From: Nymphaea colorata
Lineage: Eukaryota; Streptophyta; Magnoliopsida; Nymphaeales; Nymphaeaceae
Direction of reading: 5' to 3'
DNA: 64,000 nt
Assembly: GCF_008831285.2 (NCBI RefSeq)
Contig: NC_045147.1
Location: 62,001-126,000 of the forward strand
Every line of letters begins with the position of its first letter. The stretch's first letter is position 1. The translations under genes and the position numbers were made by a program. A model generated the notes under the pieces. That model was not told the origin of the DNA and did no database searches. It saw only the letters and a program-made list of their open reading frames with translations. This document shows, one piece after another, positions 34,621 to 45,540 of this stretch.

Positions 34621-36156
34621 CGTTGAAAGCAAACAATATAGGCACTGGATTAATGCCATGAAAGAAGAGCTTGACTCTATGGCTAAAAACCAGACATGAA
34701 GCCTTGTGTCGTTGCCTGAAGGAGTAAAACCCGTAGGGTGTAAATGAGTCTATAAGACCAAGAGGGACTCTAAAGGCAACATAGAGAGATACAAAGCAAG
34801 ATTGGTTACTAAAGGATTCACACAAATGGAGGGCATTGACTATAATGAGACATATTCACCTGTCTCTGCTAAAGAGTCAATGAGGATTGTCCTTGCACTT
34901 GTAGCTCATTTTGACTTAGAGCTACATCAGATGGATGTGAAAACGGCTTTCTTGAATGGTGATTTGGATGGAGAGGTATATATGGATCAACCTCAAGGGT
35001 TTTCTGAGAGTGGTAAAGATCATTTGGTTTGCAAGCTTAATAAAGCGATTTATGGACTTAAACAGGCCTCACGTCAATGGTACATTAAGTTTTCCGAAGT
35101 CATTACGACTTTTGGGTTTACATAAAACATCATTGATTGATGTGTGTATCTTAAGACATGTGATAATAAGTTCATAATTTTGACTTTATATGTGGATGAC
35201 AATTTGCTTGCTTCAAATGATCTTCAATTGCTAACAGAAACCAAACATTTTCTCGCATCTCATTTTGAGATGAAGGACATGGGTGAGGCTTCATTTGTTC
35301 TCGGCATTGAGATTCGTCGAGACAGATCTAAATGTGTTTTAAGTGTCTCCCAATCAGCATACATCAATAAAGTTCTTAAAAGATATGAGATGGAGAATTG
35401 TTCTCTTATTTCGGCACCCATAGCTAAAGGGGATAAATTGAGCCTAAATGATTGTCCAAAGGACGAATTTGAAAAGGCACAAATGATCAACATTCCATAT
35501 GCATCTGCGGTTGGCAGCTTGCAGTGTGCACAGATTTGTACTAGGCGTGACATTTCCTTTGCTGTTGGCATGCTTGGTAGATTTCAATCTAATCCAGGCA
35601 TTGCACATTGGAAGGCCGTAAAGAGAGACATGAGAAGGGACAAAAGATTACATGTTGACATATCGCAAGGTGGACCATTTAGAAGTGATTGGCTATTCTG
35701 ATGCCGATCTTGGAGGATGTACCGATAGTAGAAAGTCTACTACTGGTTTTGTTTTCCTTGTATCAGGAGGTGTCATCTCATGGGGGAGCAAAAAACAGAC
35801 TGTGACTACTGCTCACACCATGAAAGCAGAATTCATTGCATTATATGAGACTACATCGCAGGCAATTTGGATAAAGAACTTCATTTCACAGCTTAAGATA
35901 GTGGAATCTATTGAGAGACCACTTAAGGTTCAATAATGAAGTTGCAGTGTCATTTTCCAACAACAACAAAAGTACTACTTCTTGTAAGCATATAGAACTT
36001 AAGTATTTTGTTGTTAAGGAAATGACAGAGAATCAACTAGTGTGTATTCAACACATTGGAACTACAGATATGGTTGCAGATCCTCTTACTAAAGCGCTAG
36101 CATCTGGTATGTTCTTTGAACATGTTAAGAGGATGGGTTTGTGTAGTTCAATATAA
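34621..36156 (+). pseudogene. Copia reverse transcriptase and RNase H, broken
   Basis: RT begins with [20 protein letters not shown] codons at 34697 and 34745 replace the Trp expected in NQ-W-SLV and CK-W-VYKTK, both by G to A change. More stops at 35123 and 35138 lie in the same frame. The blocks DVKTAFLNGDLDGEVYM, KAIYGLKQASRQWY and the active site LYVDDNLL (near 35188) are preserved. An 8-base deletion near 35634, seen by comparison with the older relic at 20325, shifts the frame into RNase H (IGYSDADLGGCTDSRKSTTG, VISWGSKKQ). A 5-base loss near 35925 shifts it again. The end is GMFFEHVKRMGL. Confidence 0.92.
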
Positions 36157-36346
36157 ACACACTATTATGCAAACATTTATGAATGTGATCACATAAAGTT
36201 TGTTGATTCTCATTCAGTTTGTTGTCTATTTATTTTGTATTCTCATTTGTTTGTTGAGAAGTTTTGTAAGACAATAAGGTGGGACCTTGGAATGGATTTT
36301 AAGGCTAATCCATTCATTTTGTTTACCCTTGATATCGACTTGGACT

Positions 36347-36356
36347 AGTGGGAGAT
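36347..36356 (+). promoter_or_regulatory. Polypurine tract
   Basis: AGTGGGAGAT directly precedes the 3' LTR, the normal place and sequence for plus-strand priming in plant copia elements. The older relic has AGAGGGATAT at the same place (21047-21056). Confidence 0.85.
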
Positions 36357-36765
36357 TGTTGGGATTTCCCCATCTGGATAGTCCTGCGTCGATACGGGTC
36401 CATATCCGTTTCGGACCCTAAGTATAAATACTTGTGTCTTGTGATGGTGTGAGACACATCAAGTTTTTTACCGTCTGGGTAATCGGTCCCCTTAGCCATA
36501 CGTGAATTGTCTGTCCCCATCACTGGGCTGCTATGGCTGAGGAGAGAAACTCATTGCCGTCGCCACCGCCGCCGCCGCCAATGCCGCAGGGAAACGACTC
36601 TATGGGGACTATAGCCGTTCTTCCCACAGCCGCCGACATTCAGTCGGCGGTCGCCTCTACAGGTTCTTCTTCTGCCCTATATGAAACACATGAATCATGA
36701 ATGTCTCTTTCGATTTCTGCATTTTCGTTTTGTGCGCTATCTAGATTCCTCGCAAAGTTCTAACA
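36357..36765 (+). repeat. 3' LTR of the copia element
   Basis: TGTTGGGATTTCC to AAAGTTCTAACA, 409 bp, followed by the target copy AGGGT. The last inverted-repeat base pair is altered (CTAACA instead of CCAACA). It carries the same TATA box and open frame as the 5' LTR, with a 12-base in-frame extension of the CCG run near 36560. Confidence 0.97.
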
Positions 36766-36772
36766 AGGGTCT

Positions 36773-36892
36773 CATCCCTCACTCGCTGTGAGCGAGGGAG
36801 TTTTGAAACCCATGCTTGTTGGAGCAAGGGTTTTTAAGAAACCCTTGTTCCAGCGAGAGAGGGTTTAGACTCTGAAACCCTTGACTTAGAGT

Positions 36893-36926
<34 letters not shown>

Positions 36927-37219
36927 AAAAAAAGAGGCATACCTTCATCCCTCACTCACTGCGAGCGAGGGAGTTTTGAAACCTATGCTTGTTGAAGCAA
37001 GGGTTTTGAAGAAACCCTGGGTTTCATATTCTCAACCCTACTTAGAGTTAGAGAGAGAGAGGCATACCTTCATCCTCACTCGCTGCGAGCAAAGGAGTTT
37101 TGAAACCCACGCTTGTTGGAGCAAGGGTTTTGAAGAAACCCTTGTTCCAATGAGTGAGGCTTTCATATTCTGAAACCCTCGACTTAGAGTTAGAGAGAGA
37201 GAGAGATAGGCGTACCTTC
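36773..37219 (+). repeat. Three tandem units of about 125-173 bases inside element B
   Basis: Units start at 36773, 36946 and 37071 with CATCCCTCACTCGCTG-like sequence. Each contains GGGAGTTTTGAAACC, GCAAGGGTTTT and CTTAGAGTTAGAGAGAG and closes with GGCATACCTTC. Length differences come mainly from the GA run. Partial relatives on the other side of the copia insertion (29210-29320, GAGCGAAGGTTTCAT) show that the array was present before copia landed. Confidence 0.85.
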
Positions 37220-37759
37220 ACTGGCTTTACAACAGCAAATGGGAAACAGTGGTGTCGAGCATTGAAGAAGAAGAATAATAATAAGAAGAAGAAGAAAATG
37301 AAGAAGAAGAAGAAAGAGAGGAGAGAGAACGCACAGGATGAAATGAAACATAAAATGAAAAAAACAAAATAAGTATTGTTTTTGCTCGAGCCGAGTCGAG
37401 CTTAAAACATTTGAGTTCAATGAATTCGAACTCGGCTCGACTAAAAAAATGAGTCAAAAAAATGAGCTCGAGCTCGGCTCGTTTATTAAAATAGTCGGCT
37501 CGAACTCGGTTTCGAGTCAAGTTTTAACCAGCTGAGCTCGAGTTGCTTGGTTTGTTGTTCACCCCTAATAGTAAGCGGTTTAACATCTGATTAAGAAAAT
37601 CGGATCAGATTCGGATTCGATTTTAAATAAATATTCGATCAGATATTAACTATCTTAACAAGTATATCCGAATCTGAATTAACTTGTTATCTGAATCTGA
37701 ATTATAACCTGATATCCGAATCTGAACCATGAGTTGATATTTGAATCTGAATTGTAACT

Positions 37760-39940
37760 TGATATCTGAATCCAAACCACTTGAACCGTAGGCTTTGAAG
37801 TTGCAACTTATGACATGGTAGGATTTTTGGGCAAAAGGTTTAGCCAAACTCACTGACTTAACATTTTACCATGAGACGAATATAAAAATTTATATGAATG
37901 TATAATCTAATTAAGAGCTAACAACTTACATGGAGTTGCATATAATAATAGCCTTATACTTACTATATACATCATTTAACTTAAAATATTTAAAATTATA
38001 CCATATAAAACTAATTAATTAACATTGTATTTCATTAAATATTTTTTTGTAATCAAGTAAACTATTATAGTTAAAGCATCAACTAATCTTAAATAATTTA
38101 TTTATTTAATTAAAAATAATAAAGAAAACTTGAATAAAAAAATTCAACAAAATAGGAATTTCTAAAATATAAAAAAGACACTTTAGTGCTATAAATTTTT
38201 TAATGGATCCTTATGTCAAATTGGTTACAAGAATAGCTATATTATATATTTAAAAAATAGCAGGCTAAAAAAATATTAGCATGTACGTCATGTATGAAAA
38301 AAAAAAGTTGATAGCAAACAATGTACCTTTTAAAAAAAACCAACTTAAAAAAATATGTTTTATAATAAATAAAAATCTTAAACACATTATGATATTCATT
38401 TTAAGTGAAGTGCATAATCTTAAATAAATATATTTAATATGAAAAAACTGCTAAACTCATAAAAAAGTTCTATTTATCAAATTTTTAATTTACTTATTTA
38501 ATCAATCAACTAAATTATTTTGTATAATCATATAATTCATTCAAAAATCTTAGGTATTTGATATATAACACATAATTCACAAATTTGAAAACAAAAGCCT
38601 TTAACTAGCAGGAAAACAACAAATTTTTTTATTTAATAAACTATCTTATATATTATTAGAGTAATTATATAATTTTACGTAAAAAAAAATATTGTAATAA
38701 AAGTAAAAGGACTAATAAATTATTTGATATATCATTGAACACTCTTTTTATGGATGTAACACAAACTATTTCAGTTAGATCAATGAAATGAAAAAATATT
38801 ATTAAATAATGTCTTTTTAATGAAAAATAATATGTGTCACCTGATTTAATAATTTACAATAAGTGATCATTATAAAATAATAGTTTACTCAATTAAAATA
38901 TGTTATTAGTTAAAAATAAATCAATTAATGTTCAATATGCACAATTATTATGAAGAATGTATGAAACTCAAATAGACTAGAAAAAAAAAGAGAAAATTGA
39001 ATCAATGAACGGGTAGGTGCAGACTCAGTTGTTTGACCAATTAAGAATGATCTTAACCGTTGATTTGACCCATAAAAATTTTAAAAAAAATAAAATAAAG
39101 TATTTTAGTCTTTAACTATTAATTGACATGCTTTTATCATCCCTCTTCCACAATTATCAATGTTGACAAAATCAACTCTGTGTCCCAACTGACGAGACAA
39201 AATTCAAAATGTCATTTATAATGAGTACAATACCTCATAAAAAGCTGTTTTGAAATATTTGGATATGTGAAAAAATAGTTTTTAATTAGTTTTGAATAAT
39301 TAGTTCGATGTTTAGATGACACACTTAAACTCATTTTCTTAAATACATAGGGATAAGGCGTGATTAACAATTTTTTTGTTGCGAAAGTAAAACTATAGTT
39401 TTAAAATTTTAAGTGAAGCCAAAACATAATCTTTTAATTTTTTTTTATATACGATATACTTACAAGTTGTTTAGTTGCAAGAGTCAAACTATAGTTTTAA
39501 AATTTTAAATGAAGCCAAAACATAATTTTTTAAATTTTTTTATATGTGATAAACTTACCAATTGTTTTGAAAGCACAACTATTAAGATATAAATTTATAA
39601 GATGAAATTAAATAATGACTAAATTTGTCAACTAGCTTTAGGTTCGATATGAAATTGAAATTAGAAAACCATGGTTGTTCTTTTACGCCTGATTTAAGTG
39701 AAGCCAAAACCATTCTTTTTTTACCTCATTTAAAACGAAAATAAAGCTTCCAATGAAGAACTTTGATGAGAGCCCCGTGTGCGAGGGAACGAGCTTGGCG
39801 AGCCGATGATGTGAGGTTTTATGTGCATACTTTTCTTTTTTTCTTTCTCCTTTCGCCAAGTTTTTCTATGTTCGCTGAAGCCTGAAGCTTCATCTTCTCT
39901 CTCTTTTTTCCCCATCGCTTTTTCTGGCGGCTTGGTATAC
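37760..39940. other. Very AT-rich interior of element A
   Basis: No open frames of note and no recognised protein. Poly-A/T runs and TTAATTAA-like words dominate. A 96-base direct repeat lies at 39378-39566. Nothing here resembles a hAT transposase. Confidence 0.45.
39378..39566. repeat. 96-base direct repeat, two copies
   Basis: GTTGCGAAAGTAAAACTATAG (39378) and GTTGCAAGAGTCAAACTATAG (39474) begin two copies that both continue TTTTAAAATTTTAARTGAAG. A fragment of a third copy, TTTAAGTGAAGCCAAAACCA, is at about 39694. Confidence 0.8.
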
Positions 39941-40455
39941 TGGTGTCTCAGAAGAGCATGCCATATAAGGTAAGCTACCCACTATCTCTATTTTCTCATC
40001 AAAGCAAAGCAGATTTGTTGGTGTCTGCATCATGTTGCTGCCAGTGGCCTGCTCTATTCAAAGAATTTGTTTTGCAGTCTCCGTTTACTGTGATGGATTG
40101 GTGGACTCTCTTTTGGTTCCATTGAGGAACATATCATGCATCTGGTTGACAGGATTTTTTTTTTCAGTGGGTAATTAGACTAGACGAGCACATGACTAAT
40201 TCATTCAGTTGTACTTTTCTTTGAATCTCTTCAGTAGTTTCTAGCTTTTGTTGTTGAAATGAAGGATTTTCTGTTTTCTGAGCAACTAGAAATTTCTCGC
40301 TTGACGCTTCCGATTTCAAATTGGAACTTCTGATCATGTTTTGTAACTTCTCCCACTTAAGAATCATTCAAGCATCCAATTGCTAAATACTTTTGGTAAG
40401 TACATTAGATTATGTCGTCATGGTACTCACACAGCTATTCCCTTTGTTTGAAAAG

Positions 40456-40717
40456 GATCTTCGACACGTTCTCAGTTGGATCTCTAAGAACAGTTGATGT
40501 CAAGCAGCTCGCGAACATGGGTATCATCCTTGTGCAGCTCATTTGACACATAGGCCCTCATTTGAAACATAGGCCCGAGTTCAACCATAAGTCCTTATAT
40601 TTATTTCTATGCTAACTCAACAACTTTTCATTCCACGGTCAGGTTACGTTAATGACAGGGAAGTGGAGAAGGCAACAATACGTGAGCAGCTTCTGCAAAT
40701 AGTTGAAGGCAGAGAAG
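40456..40717 (+). pseudogene. Probable captured host gene fragment, two exons
   Basis: Exon a (40456-40520) follows an AG and reads IFDTFSVGSLRTVDVKQLA, then ends ATGG|GT. Exon b (40643-40717) follows CACGGTCAG and reads YVNDREVEKATIREQLLQIV, ending AGAGAAG|GTGATT. The 122-base intron joins the exons in phase (M-G-Y), and the joined reading has no stop and a normal amino-acid mix, unlike the AT-rich surroundings. A possible 5' exon, ATGCCATATAAG|GTAAGC, lies at 39958-39969. I do not recognise the protein. It lies within element A, so gene capture by a hAT-type element is the simplest reading. A 20-base piece of exon b recurs downstream at 40748-40767. Confidence 0.5.
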
Positions 40718-41084
40718 GTGATTTCAGTCTTCCGTTGGGTGAAAAGCTGAGCAGCTTCTGCAAATAGAGCTTTGTTGCTGCCATTAGTTAAATTGATATG
40801 GTATGATTATCTTTGTATGTCGTACACATTAATGGTTTTAATGTTAGAGGTTGCCATTCATCCAATTTCATTTCTTTTGTGGATACTCTTCCTTAAGTAA
40901 CATGGGTATGGGTTCAATTATAGATATGGAAAAGCAAGTACTAAATTTTTTAAAAAATTGAGTATGAAGGTATGACAGTGTTTATATGTAAATATATAAT
41001 ATATATATATAATAATCTATAAAAAATCCTCAAAATTAAAAAACTGATATACATATTTACATTCAATATTTAGGATATTACATT

Positions 41085-41086
<2 letters not shown>

Positions 41087-41172
<86 letters not shown>
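41087..41172. repeat. (AT)n microsatellite, about 43 units
   Basis: The longest pure AT run in the window, close to the right subterminal region of element A. Confidence 0.95.
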
Positions 41173-41176
<4 letters not shown>

Positions 41177-41658
41177 GATTTATTTACTACCTTTAGAAGT
41201 TTCACAGAGTAAGTGACTGTTTTTTTCATTTTCAAACAATTAAAAGATGAACGTTAATAGAAAACTGTGAGAAATGTAACAAGACAGACAAATTACTAAA
41301 GGTGAACGGATTATATGGCAGAAATGAATTAAATTTCTTACTGCATTCGGATTAGATTTGGATACAACTTAAAAGTTGGATTTGGATTAGATTCGGATCG
41401 GATTCGGATATAACTTAAAAGTTGGATTCGGATCGAATTCAGATATAACTTAAAATTTGGATTCGGATCGGATTCAAGTATAACTAAAAAAACATATTCG
41501 GATGTAGATTTTAAAGTCGGATTCGGATATGGTATAAACTTTTTTTCATCAAAATTTGAATCCTAATCCAAATCCAAATATATGAATACCTGAAAAATCG
41601 GATATGGTAAAAGATATATTCGATCCAAACCCGATCTATTGACATCCCTATTTCCTAT

Positions 41659-42599
41659 TCACCCTGATACAAATAAATGTTGTCATATTTGGGTGAGCCG
41701 GACGTTTTCCATAGTTCAAATGAAAGTTGAAGCTTCCCCCTTCTCTTTACCCCTAGAGTCCTAAGCAGAGTTGGTGCTAAGCCATCAGATAGTCACATGC
41801 TTTTACTTGCATGTAGAACTCACCCCACTTTTTGATATAGGAACATAGTTTCAGGCGGGTCAAGCTACGGACCACACATGTGTAGCCTATACATTTGAGC
41901 TATGTCCCTTGGAACAAGAAATCTTGTCAAATTGAAAGTGATACCAAAACAAAAAAAAAAATCTAAAAATCTGAAGTGTAATTACATGCAATAGCGAGAC
42001 CTCCTAGTTTGATTGACATGTTTGCTTTGTAAGTTACTATTTAAACCAGTGGCATGATAATCATGAGTTTCGCCAACAGCTCTAACCATCAGCAAAGACT
42101 CATGGAAGCCATTGGCAATTATTACACCGATGGCTCATGTCATGGACTCACTTTCTTCTACCCATGCAGCCCGGCGGTCACTCGTCCACCATAAGCTTAA
42201 AGGGGCAAAGGGGTGTGAGGATAACTTAAAAATAATGAGTGGATGCAGAAATTAAAGATCACAAGAAAATTAATGGATGCTCTTCCAATGAGCATAGATC
42301 GCATTCATCACAAGAACAATGTAAGCAAAGAGGTTTAGAAGAAAGCTCAACTTTCCTCACATAGAATAGCTGAGGCCTCTTACAAAGATTCAAATGCCGA
42401 CCACCTAAATCAGAAGATCCCCAACATGCACTGGGACCGGTGAAAGGGTTACTCTGTTACAAGGGAACAAAATCATAAATCAAAGACATTATAAGCACAC
42501 AAAAAAAAGCAAAATAGACTCAAGTGTAGGGGAACAGGCTCCACCCTTCAAATCATGCATCGTCCTTGGCACTAACTGTTACATGGTAGGCCAAAACTT
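41659..42599. other. Intergenic DNA
   Basis: Just right of element A. No gene recognised. The part nearest 42600 may continue the degraded 3' end of the neighbouring gypsy relic. Confidence 0.35.
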
Positions 42600-43750
42600 C
42601 CTCTGTGTGTCGCTACTTCATCCGGAAGGCGTACTCCCACGTCGGCTTGGTATATGGTGCTCGCTATAAGATTGGCTTCTATTGTAGTGTGCTCCTCTCT
42701 GGGTCTTCACCATCAACATGGAAAGACTTCAGGTTGCAGCTATGAAACACTGAATCTATTGTGAAGTTTAGTAGCAGATCTAGCTTGTATGCCAACTTTC
42801 CGATCTTCTTGACTATTGTGAAGGGTCATTCATACTTTCGTATCAAGGCACAATGTCTCTCACAAAAGATTCCTATACAGTCTGGATATAGCTTCATGAG
42901 GGCCTGGTCTCCGATTCTAAACTCGGTAGGTCGTCGCTTCTTGTCAGCCTACTTCTTCATATTTTTTGCCGTAGAACGCTTTAACTAACTCTGTCTTCTC
43001 CTGCCAATCTCTGACAAACTGATAGGCGAAGGTTGGCCTTTCCTTCTATTGGGCAGGAAGGTTGTGTGGCATCAACGGCTATTGTCTAGTGGCTATATGG
43101 AGCATGTCTGAAGACTCGCTCTTCTACAAGTTGTAGTAGAATTGGGATACATCCAGTAATTTCACTTATTTTTTCTTATTTACGCTCACAAAGTACCTTA
43201 AGTACTGTTCCAACAATGCGTTGATGTGCTTGGTCTGGCTGTCTGTTGGTGGATGGAAGCTTGTTAAAAACAATAATTTCCAGCCCAACAATCAAAACAC
43301 TTTACGCCAGAACTTGCCTATGAAGCAGGCATCGCAGTTGCTTACAATGTTTTTTGGCACACCCAGTAGTTCACTATGTTATTTGCGGATATGTCTTTTC
43401 TGCAGGACACTGCTTTGAGGGTGGGATGAAATTACATACTTAGAAAATCGATCCACAACTACAAAGATAGAGCAGAATCCATCTACTTTTGAAGGCTCAA
43501 AGTGAAGCCCATGGATAGGCTTTCCCATGGACCCTCCGGAATAGGAGGAGGGTCTAGGAGGCCGACAATCTTTTGATGTAGTTCTTTGTCCTATTGGCAG
43601 GTGAGGCACATCTTTATGTGCATCTCCACATCGTCCCTTATTTGTGACCAATAGTAGCCACATTCAAGGAGGGCTAGGGTCCGCTCCTGGCCAGGATAGC
43701 CTACCCGCCAAGTATCATGGCACTCCTTCAATAGCTCCCACCGAAGATTA
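42600..43750 (-). pseudogene. Ty3/gypsy relic: integrase and C-terminal domain
   Basis: Read on the minus strand. Around 43400-43500 the integrase core gives VDGFCSIFVVVDRFSKYV. Upstream of it (43600-43660) the zinc-finger region is decayed. The integrase C-terminal part near 42850-42960 reads RRPTEFRIGDQALMKL, then IRKYE. A remnant similar to chromodomain-adjacent sequence may reach 42600. Many stops and frameshifts are present. It belongs with the RT/RNase H part at 43994-45536. Confidence 0.75.
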
Positions 43751-43993
43751 CCCAATCTCAACACCAATATGCCCCCACCTCTGATGAGAAGAAGTCCATC
43801 TCATAGCCAAAATTTCCAAGTCTTGTCTGCCTTAGCCAAGGCTATTAGGTGCTTCACCATGGAGTCTTGTTGCATGCCTTCACAAATGCATTCGAGGAGC
43901 TCACTCTCTACTTGTGCTTCAGCAGTCCCTGCATGTTGCATGCCTTCGTGAACATGTTCGAAGAGATTGCCTTCGCGAACACATTCGAGGAGA

Positions 43994-45536
43994 TCACCCT
44001 CTAGTTGTGCTTCGGAGGGTTCTTGCATGTGCGGCCGCAAGCTCCACCTCGCGACTCAGTGCGTCTGCCACGAAATTTGTTTTCCTTGTCTTGTATTCCA
44101 ATACAAAATCAAACTCTATCAGGAATTCTCGCCAACAGACTTGTTTTGGGGTCAACTTTTTTTGGGTATGAAAATAGCTAGTAGCCACGTCGTCTGTTTT
44201 CACAATGAACTAAGATCCCAACAGATAATGTCTCCAGACACGGAGTCAATGATCAATAGTCATCACCTCCCGCTCGTGCATGTAGTAGCGCCACTCTGCA
44301 TCCTTTAGCTTTTGGCTCTCATAGGCAATGGGGTGCCCCTCCTGCATTAACACCTCGTCGATAGCATAATCAAAAGCATCTGTGTAGACTTTGAATGGTT
44401 TTGAATGGTCATACAACTTCAGTATTGGCTCTTGTATAGAGCCTTTTTTAGTGATCAAAAGCATCCTAAGCTGGCTCTATCTATGTCCATGTTCTACTCT
44501 TCTTCAGCAAATCTATGAGAGGCACAACAATCAGAGAATACCCTTCAATGAATCTTCTATAGTAGTTTGCCAAACCAAGAAATGACCGCAACTCTTAAAC
44601 TTTGGTTGGTGGATTCTACTCCTAGATGGCCTTTATTTTTTCTGCATCTGTCCGCAAGACTATGCCTAACAACATGGTCGATAAAGCTTATTTCTCCTTA
44701 ACCGAGGAGACACTTCTCCCTCTTCAGATAGTGATTATTCTCCTTTACAACTCGGAACACTATCTACAGATATTGCACATGATGTCCCGAGTTGTTATTG
44801 AATACCACAATGTCGTCAAGATAGACTACCACAAACCCATATAAGTACGAGTAGAAAATATTGTTTGTCAATGTTGAGAAGGTAGCAGGGGCATTCATCA
44901 ACCCGAATGGCATTACTAAGAACTCATAGGCACCATAGCGGTGACGCAGGTGGTTTTGGGTTCATCCCCTTCTACAATCTGGACTTGTCAATAACCTGAT
45001 CAAATATCCAACTTCGAGAATACCCGAGCTCCACCCAACTTATCAATGAGATCCACTATTCACGGCAAAGGATACTTGTTCTTCACATTCACTTTGTTCA
45101 ATGCTTGATAATCCACACAAAGTCGCTTTAAACCATTATGTTTCAATTGGAATGGCACAGGTGCTCCATAAGGAGACATGGAGGGTCTGATGATCCCTCC
45201 CGTCAGCATTTTGTCTAGCTGGTGTTGACGTTCACTCATCTCTGTAGGACCCATCTGGTAAGGTGCCATGGCAGGTAGCTTTGTGTATGAGACCAATTCG
45301 ATGGCGTGGTCCACTTCACGTCGAGGTGGCAGTCGTTTAGGGAGTTTCGTAGGCAAAATTTCTGCGAATTCTTTCAAGATAATTGCAAGTGCCTCTAGGA
45401 CTAGGGAAGAACCAAGATGTACAAGAGCACATGTATGCGTACTAACACTTGAAATGGTAACATCACTAGTTCCTTGGAAAAGGTCACCATAATGACAGAG
45501 TAGTAGATATAAACTGTGCACCCATGAAAAAGACAA
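43994..45536 (-). pseudogene. Ty3/gypsy relic: reverse transcriptase and RNase H
   Basis: On the minus strand RT begins with [10 protein letters not shown], then [18 protein letters not shown] and [20 protein letters not shown]. The active site VYLDDIVVF is retained at 44812-44823 despite flanking stops. RNase H follows with PFKVYTDAFDYAIDEVLMQ and HPIAYESQKLKDAEWRY (44246-44464), then FVADALSRE near 44050. The order RT-RNase H-integrase is diagnostic of Ty3/gypsy. No LTRs could be assigned. Confidence 0.85.
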
Positions 45537-45540
45537 TTAA

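Larger units (their letters stand above)
29527..36765 (+). mobile_element. Complete but coding-defective Ty1/copia LTR retrotransposon, 7239 bp
   Basis: Two LTRs (397 and 409 bp) begin TGTTGG and end in CCAACA or CTAACA. The element is flanked by a perfect 5-bp duplication AGGGT (29522-29526 and 36766-36770). The order gag, protease, integrase, reverse transcriptase, RNase H defines Ty1/copia. By hand count the LTRs differ at 13 substitutions plus one 12-bp indel, about 96.7% identity; at a rice-like rate of about 1.3e-8 per site per year that suggests insertion somewhat over one million years ago, an inference that depends on the rate. The internal region has a tRNA-iMet half-molecule primer site, an unusually long 2.1-kb leader, and a polypurine tract AGTGGGAGAT. 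At least five frameshifts and several stops break the polyprotein. Confidence 0.97.
28969..37567. mobile_element. hAT-like element B, interrupted by a copia element
   Basis: Perfect 12-base terminal inverted repeats TAGGGGTGAACA (28969-28980) and TGTTCACCCCTA (37556-37567). Flanks ATGGTAAG (28961-28968) and ATAGTAAG (37568-37575) match at 7 of 8 positions. Both subterminal regions are rich in GAGCTCGAGCTCGGCTCG-type units. The copia element at 29527-36765 interrupts it; without copia, B is about 1.36 kb and includes three tandem units of about 150 bases (36773-37219). No transposase is encoded. The 8-bp duplication and TAGGGGTG ends point to the hAT superfamily. Confidence 0.85.
28914..41650. 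mobile_element. hAT-like element A (outermost of a three-level nest)
   Basis: The left end is TAGGGATGTTAATGGATCGG. The right end, read on the other strand, is TAGGGATGTCAATAGATCGG, 18 of 20 matching. Flanks are TTTCCTAC (28906-28913) and TTTCCTAT (41651-41658), 7 of 8 matching, as expected for a hAT-type 8-bp duplication. Element B interrupts it at 28969-37567. Across that insertion the sequence is collinear with the intact 452-bp MITE at 11512, confirming continuity. Without B, element A is about 4.1 kb: GGATTCGG-rich subterminal DNA at both ends, a very AT-rich middle without open frames, and an exon-like segment at 40456-40717. No transposase was recognised, so it is non-autonomous. Confidence 0.75.

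Noticed and set aside
29527-36765. Apparent conflict between about 97% LTR identity and a heavily broken polyprotein
   Set aside because: With about 1.6% change per lineage over about 4 kb of coding DNA, several stops and indels are expected by neutral decay, so the lesions need no special explanation such as mobilisation of an already dead copy.
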